DNA of 64,000 nt, from positions 1 through 64,000 of the forward strand of contig CAJXVA010000003.1 of assembly GCA_913061055.1 (NCBI GenBank), in the 5' to 3' direction. The notes under the pieces are model-generated. The model had not been told where the DNA came from, made no database searches, and saw nothing but the letters and a program-made list of their open reading frames with translations. The translations under genes were made by a program, and so were the position numbers. Source of the stretch: an uncultured Pseudomonadota bacterium. Lineage in GTDB: Bacteria > Myxococcota_A > Polyangia > Nannocystales > Nannocystaceae. Below are positions 42,692 through 50,943 of the stretch, one piece after another. Position 1 is the first letter of the stretch; the number at the start of each line of letters is the position of its first letter.

Positions 42692-42858
42692 CTGGTGCTG
42701 CCCGGCAAGCCGCACGGGGCTTCCCGGAAGAACAGGAGCAAGGGCAGAGCGCATGCGATCGCGACAAGCGGGAGCGTGCTGAGGCCGGCCGTGGCAGCGC
42801 CTGTACACCACGCGGGACCAGCAGGGCCCATCTTGCGCACCGTGAACACGCGCTTCAT
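42640..42858 (-). CDS. possible small membrane protein
   Basis: A 72-residue frame from an ATG at 42858 (MKRVFTVRKMGPAGPAWCTG) contains one convincing hydrophobic segment (STLPLVAIACALPLLLFF) followed by REAPCGLPGS. It overlaps the end of the EF-Ts-UBA gene by 52 bp on the opposite strand. The basic N-terminus and helix look natural, but the last 15 residues are antisense to that gene. Possible, not proven. Confidence 0.35.
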   Translation of the reverse strand: MKRVFTVRKMGPAGPAWCTGAATAGLSTLPLVAIACALPLLLFFREAPCGLPGSTSQSNGGVRKSASALPSM

Positions 42859-42914
42859 CCGGGCGTGCACCAATCACGGATGGACTTTGCGACGAAGCCG
42901 TCCAACCCTGGGGG

Positions 42915-44417
42915 ATGCGTTGGATCCCGTACAGCTGGCCAATCCTCCTGGTTGCCTGCGGTCCAGCGGTCAATCTCGACGCCGAGACCAGCACCACCGC
43001 CCAGGGCGAAACACAGGGCCCAGACGCGTCCTCGGCTGAGGCCAGCGCCTCCGGCACGTCGGGGCCGCAACCGACAACCGCGGGCAGTGACGTCACCGGT
43101 ACCGACACGACGAGTGACGATGGCACCGAAGGCGAGACGTCCGACACGACCGATCCGCAGACCCCCGGCCTTTGTGGCCGCTCCGCCGACGCGTACATCG
43201 CGATGGTCTTCGATGGTACGGACAGCCATCTCGTCCGTGGCGATGGATCCTTGGTCGCCATCGAAACGGCCCCGCTCGGGGCACCCGCCGAATCCAACCT
43301 CGGTAGGCAGGCGCGGGGGTCGGCAGACGGATCGTGGGCCGCGGTCGTTTCCGATTGGAGCCACTTCGATGCCGGTGCCGTCGACAACGGCTACACCCTC
43401 CGCACGTTCGATACCAACGGCGCGACCGCGCATGGAGAGTCGGTAAGCAGCGCCACCTTCGAGCTCACCGGCGTGGGTCCGGACGGTGACTTGTTGGGCT
43501 ACCGACAGACGGTGGGTGCCGGCTACGAAGGGCTGTACCTGGCTCCCAGTGAGCCTCCCGCCGTCTACCCAGGATTCCAGCCGCGGCATGGGAGCGCACC
43601 GGCCGATGTGATCCCCGGCCGGATCCCGACCGAGTCGTTCCCGAATCCGCTGGCGTGGGGCACCCTGTCCAACGGGGCGGTGGCACAGATGAGCCCCAAC
43701 CCCGTGGGGTCGCGAACCCTCCTCCACCAAGGACGACTCGTCTACCAAGCCGATGGTCAGATCGTATTGGCGGACCCCGGCGGCACGATGAGCGCGATCG
43801 ACGTTGCGGGGTTCAATCCTGGACCCAATGCGTTGACGTGGGTCTCAGCCAGCCCGGACTGGATTCTGCTCAAGGCTCAGGCCGATCAGCCTGCGGACTC
43901 TGTATGGGTGCGAGTGTCGCTGGTCGAGCAGACCGCGGCAGAGGTCGAGATCGTGCCCCCGCCCGGTTTCGATGCGATGGAGTGCTACGGGCGGGTCCCC
44001 GCGGTCGAGACGGACGGTGCGATCGTGATGGCGCTTCGCGACGCTGCGGCGGCCCAACCGCAGCGGCTCGACGTCGATGACGGCACCTGGACTCTCGTCG
44101 GAGCCCCAGTCGCAGGCATCGACATGATGGATGTCTACACGGTCGGCCAGGTCACCTTCGTCCAGACGGTCGCCGAAGGTCAGAGCTTCTGTCCGCCGCA
44201 GATCTTCGAGCCCGTCGCGGGTACAGCGACGGGCCAGCAGCTCCAGGTCTCATACGACGGAGGGGACTACACGCCACTTCCTCCCGGAACGTACGGCGTA
44301 GGGGTCAACGAGGCAGGTACGTGCGCGTTCTTCAGCGGCGAGGCTGGGGCCACCCTCCTGGACCCCGAGTCCGGTGAGACGCTCGTCTTGCCCGGTCACG
44401 AAGTTCACCTGTTCTGA
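42915..44417 (+). CDS. large beta-propeller-like lipoprotein
   Basis: Encodes 500 residues; the ATG at 42915 follows a GGGG run very closely. Signal MRWIPYSWPILLVAC. A Ser/Thr/Gly/Glu linker runs to about residue 85, then LCGRSADAYIAMVFDGTDSH. Repeating beta blades follow (AAVVSDWSHFDAGAVDNGYT, FELTGVGPDGDLLGYRQTVG, RLVYQADGQIVLADPGGTMS, TDGAIVMALRDAAAAQPQRL). Several Cys occur in the second half (FDAMECYGRVP, QSFCPPQIF, AGTCAFFSGE). No catalytic motif. It is the third large propeller-like lipoprotein within 8 kb, after those at 36550 and 37904. Confidence 0.8.
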   Translation: MRWIPYSWPILLVACGPAVNLDAETSTTAQGETQGPDASSAEASASGTSGPQPTTAGSDVTGTDTTSDDGTEGETSDTTDPQTPGLCGRSADAYIAMVFDGTDSHLVRGDGSLVAIETAPLGAPAESNLGRQARGSADGSWAAVVSDWSHFDAGAVDNGYTLRTFDTNGATAHGESVSSATFELTGVGPDGDLLGYRQTVGAGYEGLYLAPSEPPAVYPGFQPRHGSAPADVIPGRIPTESFPNPLAWGTLSNGAVAQMSPNPVGSRTLLHQGRLVYQADGQIVLADPGGTMSAIDVAGFNPGPNALTWVSASPDWILLKAQADQPADSVWVRVSLVEQTAAEVEIVPPPGFDAMECYGRVPAVETDGAIVMALRDAAAAQPQRLDVDDGTWTLVGAPVAGIDMMDVYTVGQVTFVQTVAEGQSFCPPQIFEPVAGTATGQQLQVSYDGGDYTPLPPGTYGVGVNEAGTCAFFSGEAGATLLDPESGETLVLPGHEVHLF

Positions 44418-44462
44418 GGGTTCACCGGAGCGCGCAGCGGGCCGCCCGGAAGGCGAGTACCC

Positions 44463-44789
44463 CTAGCTACGGGGCAACGGGCGGTTGGGCATGATCGCCC
44501 ACAGGACGAACGGCGCCGCGATGCCCACCACGATCGACCCGCCGACGGTCGCCGCCATCGCGATCACCGTTCCCCCCGGAACGAGCATGAGCTCCTCCAG
44601 CCGCACCTGCTTGAGCACCAGTTCGGCCACGCGGTGAACAGCGAACGAGCCGGCCATCGTCGCCACCGCCCATCCCCACGGGCTGCGGGACACACCTTGC
44701 CCCATCGCGAGCGCGAACATCCCCACCCCGACGGTGGTCACCGCCTCGAACAGGAGCGCGGCCAAGAACCCGAACGCGGTGGGGGGCAT
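44463..44789 (-). CDS. small three-helix membrane protein
   Basis: Encodes 108 residues. Three hydrophobic segments: about 5-28 (AFGFLAALLFEAVTTVGVGM), 38-57 (WGWAVATMAGSFAVHRVAEL, amphipathic) and 72-101 (VIAMAATVGGSIVVGIAAPF). A charged loop VLKQVRLEELM separates the last two. No family recognised. It lies 65 bp downstream of the DUF4105 gene on the same strand, so it may be the second gene of that unit. Confidence 0.65.
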   Translation of the reverse strand: MPPTAFGFLAALLFEAVTTVGVGMFALAMGQGVSRSPWGWAVATMAGSFAVHRVAELVLKQVRLEELMLVPGGTVIAMAATVGGSIVVGIAAPFVLWAIMPNRPLPRS

Positions 44790-44854
44790 GCGAGGCGGGC
44801 GAACACCCGCCCCGTCGACTCTATTCCCGGGCTCCCGATGGCGCAGCGCAAGGC

Positions 44855-46138
44855 CTATGAGGCACGAGGCGCATCACGAACCCGCGCCTGCCAAGCGAAG
44901 AGCGCGAAGAAGACGACCGCGACGATCGGCAGTGCGATCGGCGTGGCCCCTTCGGCAGAGAGGTTCCGCGCAAGGACAGCTGCGGCCATCAACCCTCGAC
45001 CGACCGCGTAGCGACGGGCGGCCGGCAGCCAGGCTCCCTCACCGCGCTTGAAGCGGGTGCAGGCGAAGGCGAGCACGAAGTCCACCGGGACAAACGCCAG
45101 TGCCAACGGGTTGTTCTGGAAGCCGGTTTCGTCGGTGAGAAGGTGAAGGCCCCACAGTGCGCAGCCGATGACCGCGAAGAGCAGGGACGGCCACAGCGCA
45201 AACTCGCCGAGAGCACCGAGGGTGAACCGGGAGCGAAGCTTCCCCGCTCCCCACAGAAGCCACCCGATCAGCGGAACGGCGAAGTACAAGCTGCCGCGGG
45301 TCGCTCCGTCGCGTGGTTTGACGCCCGTGCGCCCGGCGACGGGGATGGGAGGCCCGGCGAGCGGGACAGGCCCGGTGGGGCTCTCCAACGTCACCTCCTG
45401 CAAGTACATCCGCATGCGCCACGGGACGAAGAGCGCGTCGTAGCGGCTCAGCGGCTGATCGTTCTCCGCGCCGAGCAGGAGGTCCGCACCGAGACCGGCA
45501 AGCGGCTTGCTGTAGAAGGCCCGTCGCTGGTGCTCGCGGATCGTCAGCTCGTCGTTCTGCGCGCTCAGCTGGTCGTGGATTACCCCGCCAACCGCTTCGT
45601 CGATGATGTCTCGCGCTTTGGTCGTGCAGATCGCACGGACGTAGTCGTGCGCGTAGTGCCGCTTCTCATCGACGTCGAGCTCCTTCAAGCGGGCGTGAAC
45701 CGCTTCTGCTTGGGAGTGACTCAGCGCGAGCTCTTGCTTGAACACATCGCGGTTTTGGCTGACGCCGTGGGTGCCCGCGAAGTTGAACAGGTCTCCGCGC
45801 TGCTCGAGACGGAAGGTGAGCTGCCCCATGAGGAAGTCCCACGCCAGCGTTGAGCTGTCCCAGTCGGCTTCCCCAAAATCGTAGACGAGCTCGTGGTACG
45901 TGCCCTCCTGTGTCCACTCGACCATGAGGGCCGCGTGACCGCCCCGGGTGTAGAGGTCGTCACCGGGCCCGATCGTGATCAGCCAGATACGCGTCGGTGC
46001 ATCCGAGACGGGCGCAGACGCGGGCGGAACCTCAGCCTCGGCTTCAACCTCAAATGTGGAGGCTCGAGCGGTCGAGGCCGTGAGTACGAGCGCCCAACTC
46101 ATGCAGACGACCGTCCAGAATAATCGCAGCGAGATCAT
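44855..46138 (-). CDS. DUF4105 (Lnb-like periplasmic domain) membrane protein
   Basis: Encodes 427 residues. A signal (MISLRLFWTVVCMSWALVLT, cut after ARA-S) is followed by the periplasmic domain, about 30-260. Its signature is RIWLITIGPGDDLYTRGGHA, LVYDFGEADWDSSTLAWDFL, and later DYVRAICTTKARDIIDEAVG. This GxGH plus Cys arrangement belongs to the DUF4105 family, of which Lnb (lyso-form lipoprotein N-acyltransferase) is the described member; His and Cys there are catalytic. Residues about 285-420 hold five membrane segments. In a genome so rich in lipoproteins an Lnb-like activity would fit, but that is inference. It probably heads a unit with the 44463-44789 gene. Confidence 0.8.
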   Translation of the reverse strand: MISLRLFWTVVCMSWALVLTASTARASTFEVEAEAEVPPASAPVSDAPTRIWLITIGPGDDLYTRGGHAALMVEWTQEGTYHELVYDFGEADWDSSTLAWDFLMGQLTFRLEQRGDLFNFAGTHGVSQNRDVFKQELALSHSQAEAVHARLKELDVDEKRHYAHDYVRAICTTKARDIIDEAVGGVIHDQLSAQNDELTIREHQRRAFYSKPLAGLGADLLLGAENDQPLSRYDALFVPWRMRMYLQEVTLESPTGPVPLAGPPIPVAGRTGVKPRDGATRGSLYFAVPLIGWLLWGAGKLRSRFTLGALGEFALWPSLLFAVIGCALWGLHLLTDETGFQNNPLALAFVPVDFVLAFACTRFKRGEGAWLPAARRYAVGRGLMAAAVLARNLSAEGATPIALPIVAVVFFALFAWQARVRDAPRAS

Positions 46139-46194
46139 GCGTCGCGCGGACCATAGCAGTCCGCGGTGAGCCGTTGTGCCTCGATCACGGAGAA

Positions 46195-47340
46195 CTAGTC
46201 ACCGCCACAGCCACCGCAGCTCGAACCACAACTCGAACCGCAGCTCGACCCGCAGCTCGAGACATCCGATCCCACGTCCGACCCGCCGCCATCGAACATT
46301 CCATCGAGCCAGCCGCTGGATTCGGAACTCGAGTCGAAGACCCCTGTGCTGAAGCTCGGCTCGCAAATGTCACTGGAATAGTCGTGCCCGTCGAAGACCA
46401 CCGCGTCCGCGCCGGTGGGGACTTCCATCGCGCTGTCGGGATCCAGGGCGGAGGACGACGTCGGATCGATGCCCGTCTCGCCCAGCAGCAGCACGTCGTG
46501 TCCGGACTCGTCGACGAGGGTGACCTGCTGGGCGTGCACTCCATGGTCGTGCATCAGCTCCGACCACAGCCACGCGTGGAAGAACACGTCGCCAAACCCG
46601 TAGTACCCACCGAACAGCGGATCGGAGTGAGCATCCCAATCGCTGTCGTAGTCGATCTCGTCGTCGGCCGAACGACGACGACGCGAGGGCCGGAGCAACT
46701 TGGTGCGGAAGTTCTCCGAGATGTCATCGACGCCAATGTGGTGTGCCAAGGCGCCCTTGATCTGATGAACGAACGCATCAAACGCTCGTCGCCGCTCTCC
46801 CACGTAGGTGTCGTGGGAGACCTGGCTGGCAAACAGCGAGTCGAGCTGTTGTTTTGCGGTGTTGGCATCCGGCGCAGACGCGGGCGTCCGCAACGCAGCG
46901 TTGATCTTCAGCACCACAGGGTGCACGCCCGGCGCATGCGTGCGGGCGATGTCGATCTGCACCAAGTACTTGAGTGCTGCGTCTTCGTGCTCGAGCACCA
47001 ACGTGATCGTCTCGAATGGCTTCCCCGAAAACGCAGACGCCTCGGACATCTCGAACGTCTTCATCGCATCGGCAAGATCGTCGGGGCGCCCCTGCTGGTC
47101 GAAGTAGAAGTCCTTGCCGTCGCGCGCCAGCCGGACGATGTTGGTGACGCCCGCGCTCCGTAGCGCAACATTGACCTGTTGGAGAACGCTGACGGCAGTG
47201 AACGTCTCGATCTCCTTGCGCTCGCCCGCGAGTCCCACGGTCATGTAGTAGAAGAATTTCGCGAACGCCTTGGACGGCTTGACGCGGCGAATCTCGGTGG
47301 CGGCGGAGGGATCGAAGGAGATTTCGGAGGCGAAGTACAT
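46195..47340 (-). CDS. protein with Cys-Gly tail, partner of the GRDP-like gene
   Basis: Encodes 381 residues from the ATG at 47340 (MYFASEISFDPSAATEIRRV); the longer frame overlaps the upstream gene. No signal peptide. The N-terminal 190 residues look like a mixed alpha/beta domain (FYFDQQGRPDDLADAMKTFE, LVQIDIARTHAPGVHP). A basic patch (LLRPSRRRRSADDE) and a Gly/Tyr segment (DPLFGGYYGFGDVFF) follow. The end is CGSSCGSSCGSSC then GGCGGD, a regular Cys-Ser/Gly repeat. Such tails occur in TIGR04222-type proteins, which are linked with GRDP-like genes as here (gap 4 bp). Role unknown. Confidence 0.7.
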   Translation of the reverse strand: MYFASEISFDPSAATEIRRVKPSKAFAKFFYYMTVGLAGERKEIETFTAVSVLQQVNVALRSAGVTNIVRLARDGKDFYFDQQGRPDDLADAMKTFEMSEASAFSGKPFETITLVLEHEDAALKYLVQIDIARTHAPGVHPVVLKINAALRTPASAPDANTAKQQLDSLFASQVSHDTYVGERRRAFDAFVHQIKGALAHHIGVDDISENFRTKLLRPSRRRRSADDEIDYDSDWDAHSDPLFGGYYGFGDVFFHAWLWSELMHDHGVHAQQVTLVDESGHDVLLLGETGIDPTSSSALDPDSAMEVPTGADAVVFDGHDYSSDICEPSFSTGVFDSSSESSGWLDGMFDGGGSDVGSDVSSCGSSCGSSCGSSCGGCGGD

Positions 47341-47344
47341 GGGT

Positions 47345-47785
47345 TCACGGGGGCGGCGATTCGCAGGCGCCGCAGTCTGCTTGGGGTGCGAGTTCGGCTG
47401 CTCTGCCCCACCACGCGGGGTCGGGTGAGCCGAAGTGGAGATTGTACAGACGCAAGGTCTCGCGAAAACGATTCCGGTTGAGTTCCTCGGATCCGCCGGG
47501 GTCGTGATGCACGAAGCGGCCGAAGTACCGCTGACACAGCGCTTCGTATTCCCGGGTGCACAAGATGATCTCGTGCCAAGCGTCATCGACCCGCGGGCTG
47601 GGAGTCAGCCCAACCTCGGACAGTCCGGTCAACGCGAGAAATCGCAGGACTTCCCGAATCCCGCGGCGCGCTCCGTCGGGCTCCACGTCGCAGGCCGATC
47701 GCAGCTTGTCGAGCAGAACCGGCTTGGCGGTCAAGAGCTCTGCGGCTGCGACGTCCGCATCGAACTTCGGCACGGGCCGAACCAT
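47345..47785 (-). CDS. GRDP-like (glycine-rich-domain-containing protein-like) protein
   Basis: Encodes 146 residues from the ATG at 47785 (MVRPVPKFDADVAAAELLTA). The family signature is clear: PRVDDAWHEIILCTREYEAL, then CQRYFGRFVHHDPGG. This is the W-H-x-H/I...T-x-x-Y...C...F-(I/V)-H-H pattern known from plant and bacterial GRDP-like proteins. The conserved His/Cys may bind metal. It is upstream of and 4 bp from the Cys-Gly-tail gene, so the two are co-transcribed. The C-terminus ends CGACESPPP, with Cys that recall the partner's tail. Confidence 0.8.
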   Translation of the reverse strand: MVRPVPKFDADVAAAELLTAKPVLLDKLRSACDVEPDGARRGIREVLRFLALTGLSEVGLTPSPRVDDAWHEIILCTREYEALCQRYFGRFVHHDPGGSEELNRNRFRETLRLYNLHFGSPDPAWWGRAAELAPQADCGACESPPP

Positions 47786-47816
47786 ACCGCGACTGCACAC
47801 TGCTCAGTCCGCCCTC

Positions 47817-48041
47817 GTGCTCGACGCGGTTCGTGACCCGGAGACCGGGCGTGCTCTGCGAGACGCTCTGGTGAGCGCGGCCCATCGACTCTGGAACGGC
47901 CTCTCGAGTTCCGGTGCGCCGGCGCACTGCCCCTACTGTGCAACGCTCTACCCGTACGCCCCGGGAACCGCGTGTCCCAGCTGCGGCGCGCCTCCCACCG
48001 CGCTTCACGGCTTGGCCGCCCCGGCACCGCGCTCGACATAG
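47817..48041 (+). CDS. small zinc-ribbon protein
   Basis: Encodes about 74 residues from a GTG at 47817. A helix (DAVRDPETGRALRDALVSAA) is followed by a four-Cys zinc ribbon, HCPYCATLYPYAPGTACPSC then G. Six bp later the next gene begins on the same strand in another frame. The start is uncertain because the divergent GRDP-like gene begins only 31 bp away. Function not known; the ribbon probably binds Zn2+. Confidence 0.6.
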   Translation: MLDAVRDPETGRALRDALVSAAHRLWNGLSSSGAPAHCPYCATLYPYAPGTACPSCGAPPTALHGLAAPAPRST

Positions 48042-48046
48042 GTCGA

Positions 48047-48724
48047 ATGGGACCGGACGTCGAAGGACTCATCCGACGCGCAGCCCGGGAAGCTCGAGCA
48101 TTCGTCTTCACTGGAGTCCGATGGTTCTTCACTTTTCTCGGGAACGGTGGGGCCTCGGCGGCAACGACCCCCAACGCAGTGGAGTTGTGCTCTTCGGTTT
48201 TCCAGCGCTTTGTCGCGCTTGGTCGAACCTGTTGGCTGGTGTCGCGAGAGGAGGACTCCCGCTTCATGGGCCTGCAGCTGGACACGTCCCGCCTCCCGCC
48301 GCGCGAAGCCGTCCTCACGATTCGTGATTGGCACGTCGCAGCGTCACCGTGGAACCCCGAGCCCGGCGCGCCCCAAGGCCACGACGCGCTCCTGAGCCTC
48401 ACCGCAGCCGTCGAGGAGGGCCGAGTTCTCGTCTACGAACAGCGCCGGCCAGCGGTCCACTACGAACCGCTAGAACCCACCGACCTCACCGACATGCTCG
48501 ACGAGCCGGGGCCCGAGCCCGTCTCGCATTGGGTCGAGGTGCAGCTCGTCGACGAGCACGGTGAACCTCGAGCCGGTGAGCCCTACCGGGTGCTGCTGGG
48601 CGACAACACCGAGGTCGAAGGCAAGCTCGACCGGGCCGGAGTGGCGCGGCTTCCGGGTCTTCCGCCCGGACCGTGTGAGTGGTTCTTCCCTGCGCTGCAG
48701 CCGGGCGAGTGGGCACGAGCCTGA
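48047..48724 (+). CDS. protein with VgrG-associated-type C-terminal domain
   Basis: Encodes 225 residues from the ATG at 48047. A GVRWFFTFLGNGG segment lies near residue 20. The C-terminal 65 residues read HWVEVQLVDEHGEPRAGEPY, LLGDNTEVEGKLDRAGVARL, PGLPPGPCEWFFPALQPGEW. This beta-sandwich pattern (W-E..L.DE.G.P..G..Y, then G.LD..G.A...G...G.C...FP) is the one often joined to VgrG, PAAR or effectors of type VI secretion. No VgrG or PAAR is in the window. Middle part (DTSRLPPREAVLTIRDWHVA) unassigned. It likely shares a transcript with the zinc-ribbon gene. Confidence 0.65.
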   Translation: MGPDVEGLIRRAAREARAFVFTGVRWFFTFLGNGGASAATTPNAVELCSSVFQRFVALGRTCWLVSREEDSRFMGLQLDTSRLPPREAVLTIRDWHVAASPWNPEPGAPQGHDALLSLTAAVEEGRVLVYEQRRPAVHYEPLEPTDLTDMLDEPGPEPVSHWVEVQLVDEHGEPRAGEPYRVLLGDNTEVEGKLDRAGVARLPGLPPGPCEWFFPALQPGEWARA

Positions 48725-48746
48725 GTATCGCCGCGCGGCATGAGCG

Positions 48747-50204
48747 TCAGATTTCGGCCGCGCACGTCACCTCGTATTCCAGTGCGTCCCAGCTCGGCTC
48801 ACGGCGAAGAATGGTGGCCTCGGCTGCAAGCCCGCGGTCGAGGCAGAACTCCGAGACCGTTCGCGTTCTCCATTCGACACACGCATCGACGCCGTCGGGC
48901 ATCGCAAACAGCGGGTCGCAGGCCTCGTCCTCACACTGCGGTACGCACTCGGGGAGCCGACGTGACTCGCCTTGGCGAGTCTCCATGAGGACGCACGACT
49001 CCTCCATGCTCGCGTCTCCACCCAACGGCTCGATGTCCAGGCAGAGCGGTCGGACGGACTCGAACGGTAGGCAGGCGAGGGCGCTTCGCCAATCGGAGCC
49101 ACACACCGAGACGACATTGGACTCCCAGGGCTCAAACGCCTCCGCGACCTTCACCGTCCGGACCGACGGCGCCGCGACAGCACCGCCCATAACACAGCCG
49201 GCTCCGATTCCAAACGCGCGCTCGAAAGCAGGGTCGTCTCCTGGCCCGAAGGTCTGTCTGCGCTCGGGGAAGGCCAACGGGACCCCTGCGACCGCACTCA
49301 CGAACACCCTCTGTTCATCCGCGCGGCTGATCATGCGCTTCTGCGCGTCGATGAACTGCAGGCGTTCGATGAAGCCTTCCAGGTCCACGAGATCGCGGCC
49401 GTTCGCGACCGAGCAGGATGTTCCGTCGTCTCCTTCAACGCAATCGGCGGCTTCTCGCCAGCACGCCGCGGAGACAGAGGCATCGCCATTCAGACTCGAC
49501 GCCGACCCTCGCGAACAGTCGTCCTCATCTCCGATGAACACGATCGCCAGCCCGGCATCCGGCCGCATGAAGCCGAAGTCCGGGTCGTCGCGGTCCTCGG
49601 TCCGCTCGAGAAAGTGCAGCACGGCACCGAAGGGAGACTCCGCAGCGCAACCAGCGATCCCTACTTGACCCATGCACGTGAGGGCGGCCACTGGAGCCAC
49701 CGTGTTCTGACCGGCCCCGCCGCGTTCGAGCCACGCACGAGGCCGCCTGAGCCCCTCCGCCTCTACGCTGGTCGGTCGTGTCGTCACCACGTCGAGCGGA
49801 CACGAATCGATACACACATCACGGAGGTCGACTGCTGGAGACTCATGGTTCACGCTCGCCACGAACGAAGGCAACCGCTCACGACAGCTGGTCCGGACCA
49901 ACGCCCCGTCGCGACCCGTAGCGCAATCTGGGCCCGAGACATCGGTGGTGATCACCCCGATCCGGTAGTCGAGCCGCTCGCCCTCGTACACCTCAGCGAT
50001 CGCTTCGAGGTTCGAAGCGAGCAACCCAGCCTGGTCGTGCATCGACGGCGAGTCGTCGACGACCAGCAGAACATCAACCTTGGCCGGCCCCTCGACAATC
50101 CGCGCCCCAGCGACCCACTGCGTCCAGCGCGTCAGACTGACGTCGTTCAGCTCGTGCTCGTTGCAGGCGCTCATCAGACACAGACAGACCAAGAGTCGAC
50201 GCAT
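48747..50204 (-). CDS. von Willebrand factor A-like lipoprotein
   Basis: Encodes 485 residues from the ATG at 50204, preceded by an AGGGAG ribosome site; signal MRRLLVCLCLMSAC. Near residue 43 KVDVLLVVDDSPSMHDQAGL contains the MIDAS D-x-S-x-S motif of a vWA domain, and AIVFIGDEDDCSRGSASSLN is the fourth-strand MIDAS Asp region. More than 20 Cys are spread along the protein, several close to the C-terminus (CVPQCEDEACDPLF). This vWA plus Cys layout is frequent in myxobacteria. Metal-dependent protein binding is likely; no enzyme function. It is divergent from the sigma factor gene. Confidence 0.85.
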   Translation of the reverse strand: MRRLLVCLCLMSACNEHELNDVSLTRWTQWVAGARIVEGPAKVDVLLVVDDSPSMHDQAGLLASNLEAIAEVYEGERLDYRIGVITTDVSGPDCATGRDGALVRTSCRERLPSFVASVNHESPAVDLRDVCIDSCPLDVVTTRPTSVEAEGLRRPRAWLERGGAGQNTVAPVAALTCMGQVGIAGCAAESPFGAVLHFLERTEDRDDPDFGFMRPDAGLAIVFIGDEDDCSRGSASSLNGDASVSAACWREAADCVEGDDGTSCSVANGRDLVDLEGFIERLQFIDAQKRMISRADEQRVFVSAVAGVPLAFPERRQTFGPGDDPAFERAFGIGAGCVMGGAVAAPSVRTVKVAEAFEPWESNVVSVCGSDWRSALACLPFESVRPLCLDIEPLGGDASMEESCVLMETRQGESRRLPECVPQCEDEACDPLFAMPDGVDACVEWRTRTVSEFCLDRGLAAEATILRREPSWDALEYEVTCAAEI

Positions 50205-50379
50205 CAGCTCCCTCCGCTGCGATGTTGGTGCCAGCAAAAAACCGTCTGGTTCAAAGCCCCGAAGCCACAGATCTGCCACCTGCGTTGGCGACAGCACCGC
50301 AACCGTTGGCCATACCGGCGCGTTTGCTCACGGTGTTTTTCGGCCTGCTCGCGAGAATCTCGAACTCCCGCGACAATGG

Positions 50380-50943
50380 GTGTCCGAGGTGCGTGCGGTC
50401 GCCAAGCAACCCCCAGATGCTGACGCGGTAGGGCTCGTTCCCACGGGCCCCGCGGACATGCGCTCGATGTTCGACGCGCACGCAGTGGTGGTCGCGCGGA
50501 CGGTTCGGGCGCTCACGTGTGGGCAGGGGCCGCAAGAGGACCTGGTCCAGGAGGTGTTCGCCGTCGCCTTCGCTCGCCGGGATCGCTTCGATGGCACGCG
50601 CCCACTCGACGCATGGTTGCGCGGCATCGCGGTGAATCTCGTTCGCTCGTTTCGCCGCCGCGAGGGTCGACGAAAGAGGCTGTGGAGGCGGTCCGGACCC
50701 ACGCGAGCCCCCGTGACCGCAGACAATCCGGAGTCCGCGCTCGAAGCCTCCGAGCTGGAGCGCGCGCTGTGGACCGCGGTCGAGGCCCTGCCGGATCCAC
50801 TGCGGGAGACGTTCGCGCTGAGGGTTGTGGAACAACGCAGTCTCAAGGACTGCGCCGACATGCTCGGAGTCTCGGTCAAGTCCGTCTCTCGGCGGGCCAT
50901 CGAGGCTGAGCGGCGGGTGCGAGCCGCGTTGGAGGCCCCATGA
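50380..50943 (+). CDS. ECF-type RNA polymerase sigma factor
   Basis: About 187 residues from a GTG at 50380, or 161 from the ATG at 50458. Region 2 is present as GQGPQEDLVQEVFAVAFARR and RPLDAWLRGIAVNLVRSFRR. Region 4 is LEASELERALWTAVEALPDP, RSLKDCADMLGVSVKSVSRR with a helix-turn-helix. The size and absence of regions 1 and 3 define an ECF sigma factor. Its TGA overlaps the ATG of the next gene (ATGA at 50940-50943), so translation is coupled. No classical anti-sigma with a ZAS motif follows; the next gene is a polytopic membrane protein, which may be the partner. Confidence 0.9.
   Translation: MSEVRAVAKQPPDADAVGLVPTGPADMRSMFDAHAVVVARTVRALTCGQGPQEDLVQEVFAVAFARRDRFDGTRPLDAWLRGIAVNLVRSFRRREGRRKRLWRRSGPTRAPVTADNPESALEASELERALWTAVEALPDPLRETFALRVVEQRSLKDCADMLGVSVKSVSRRAIEAERRVRAALEAP

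Noticed and set aside
42640-43039. Possible toxin-antitoxin pair next to the EF-Ts-UBA gene
   Set aside because: Only one weak small frame is present and it overlaps the gene end; no toxin or antitoxin motif.
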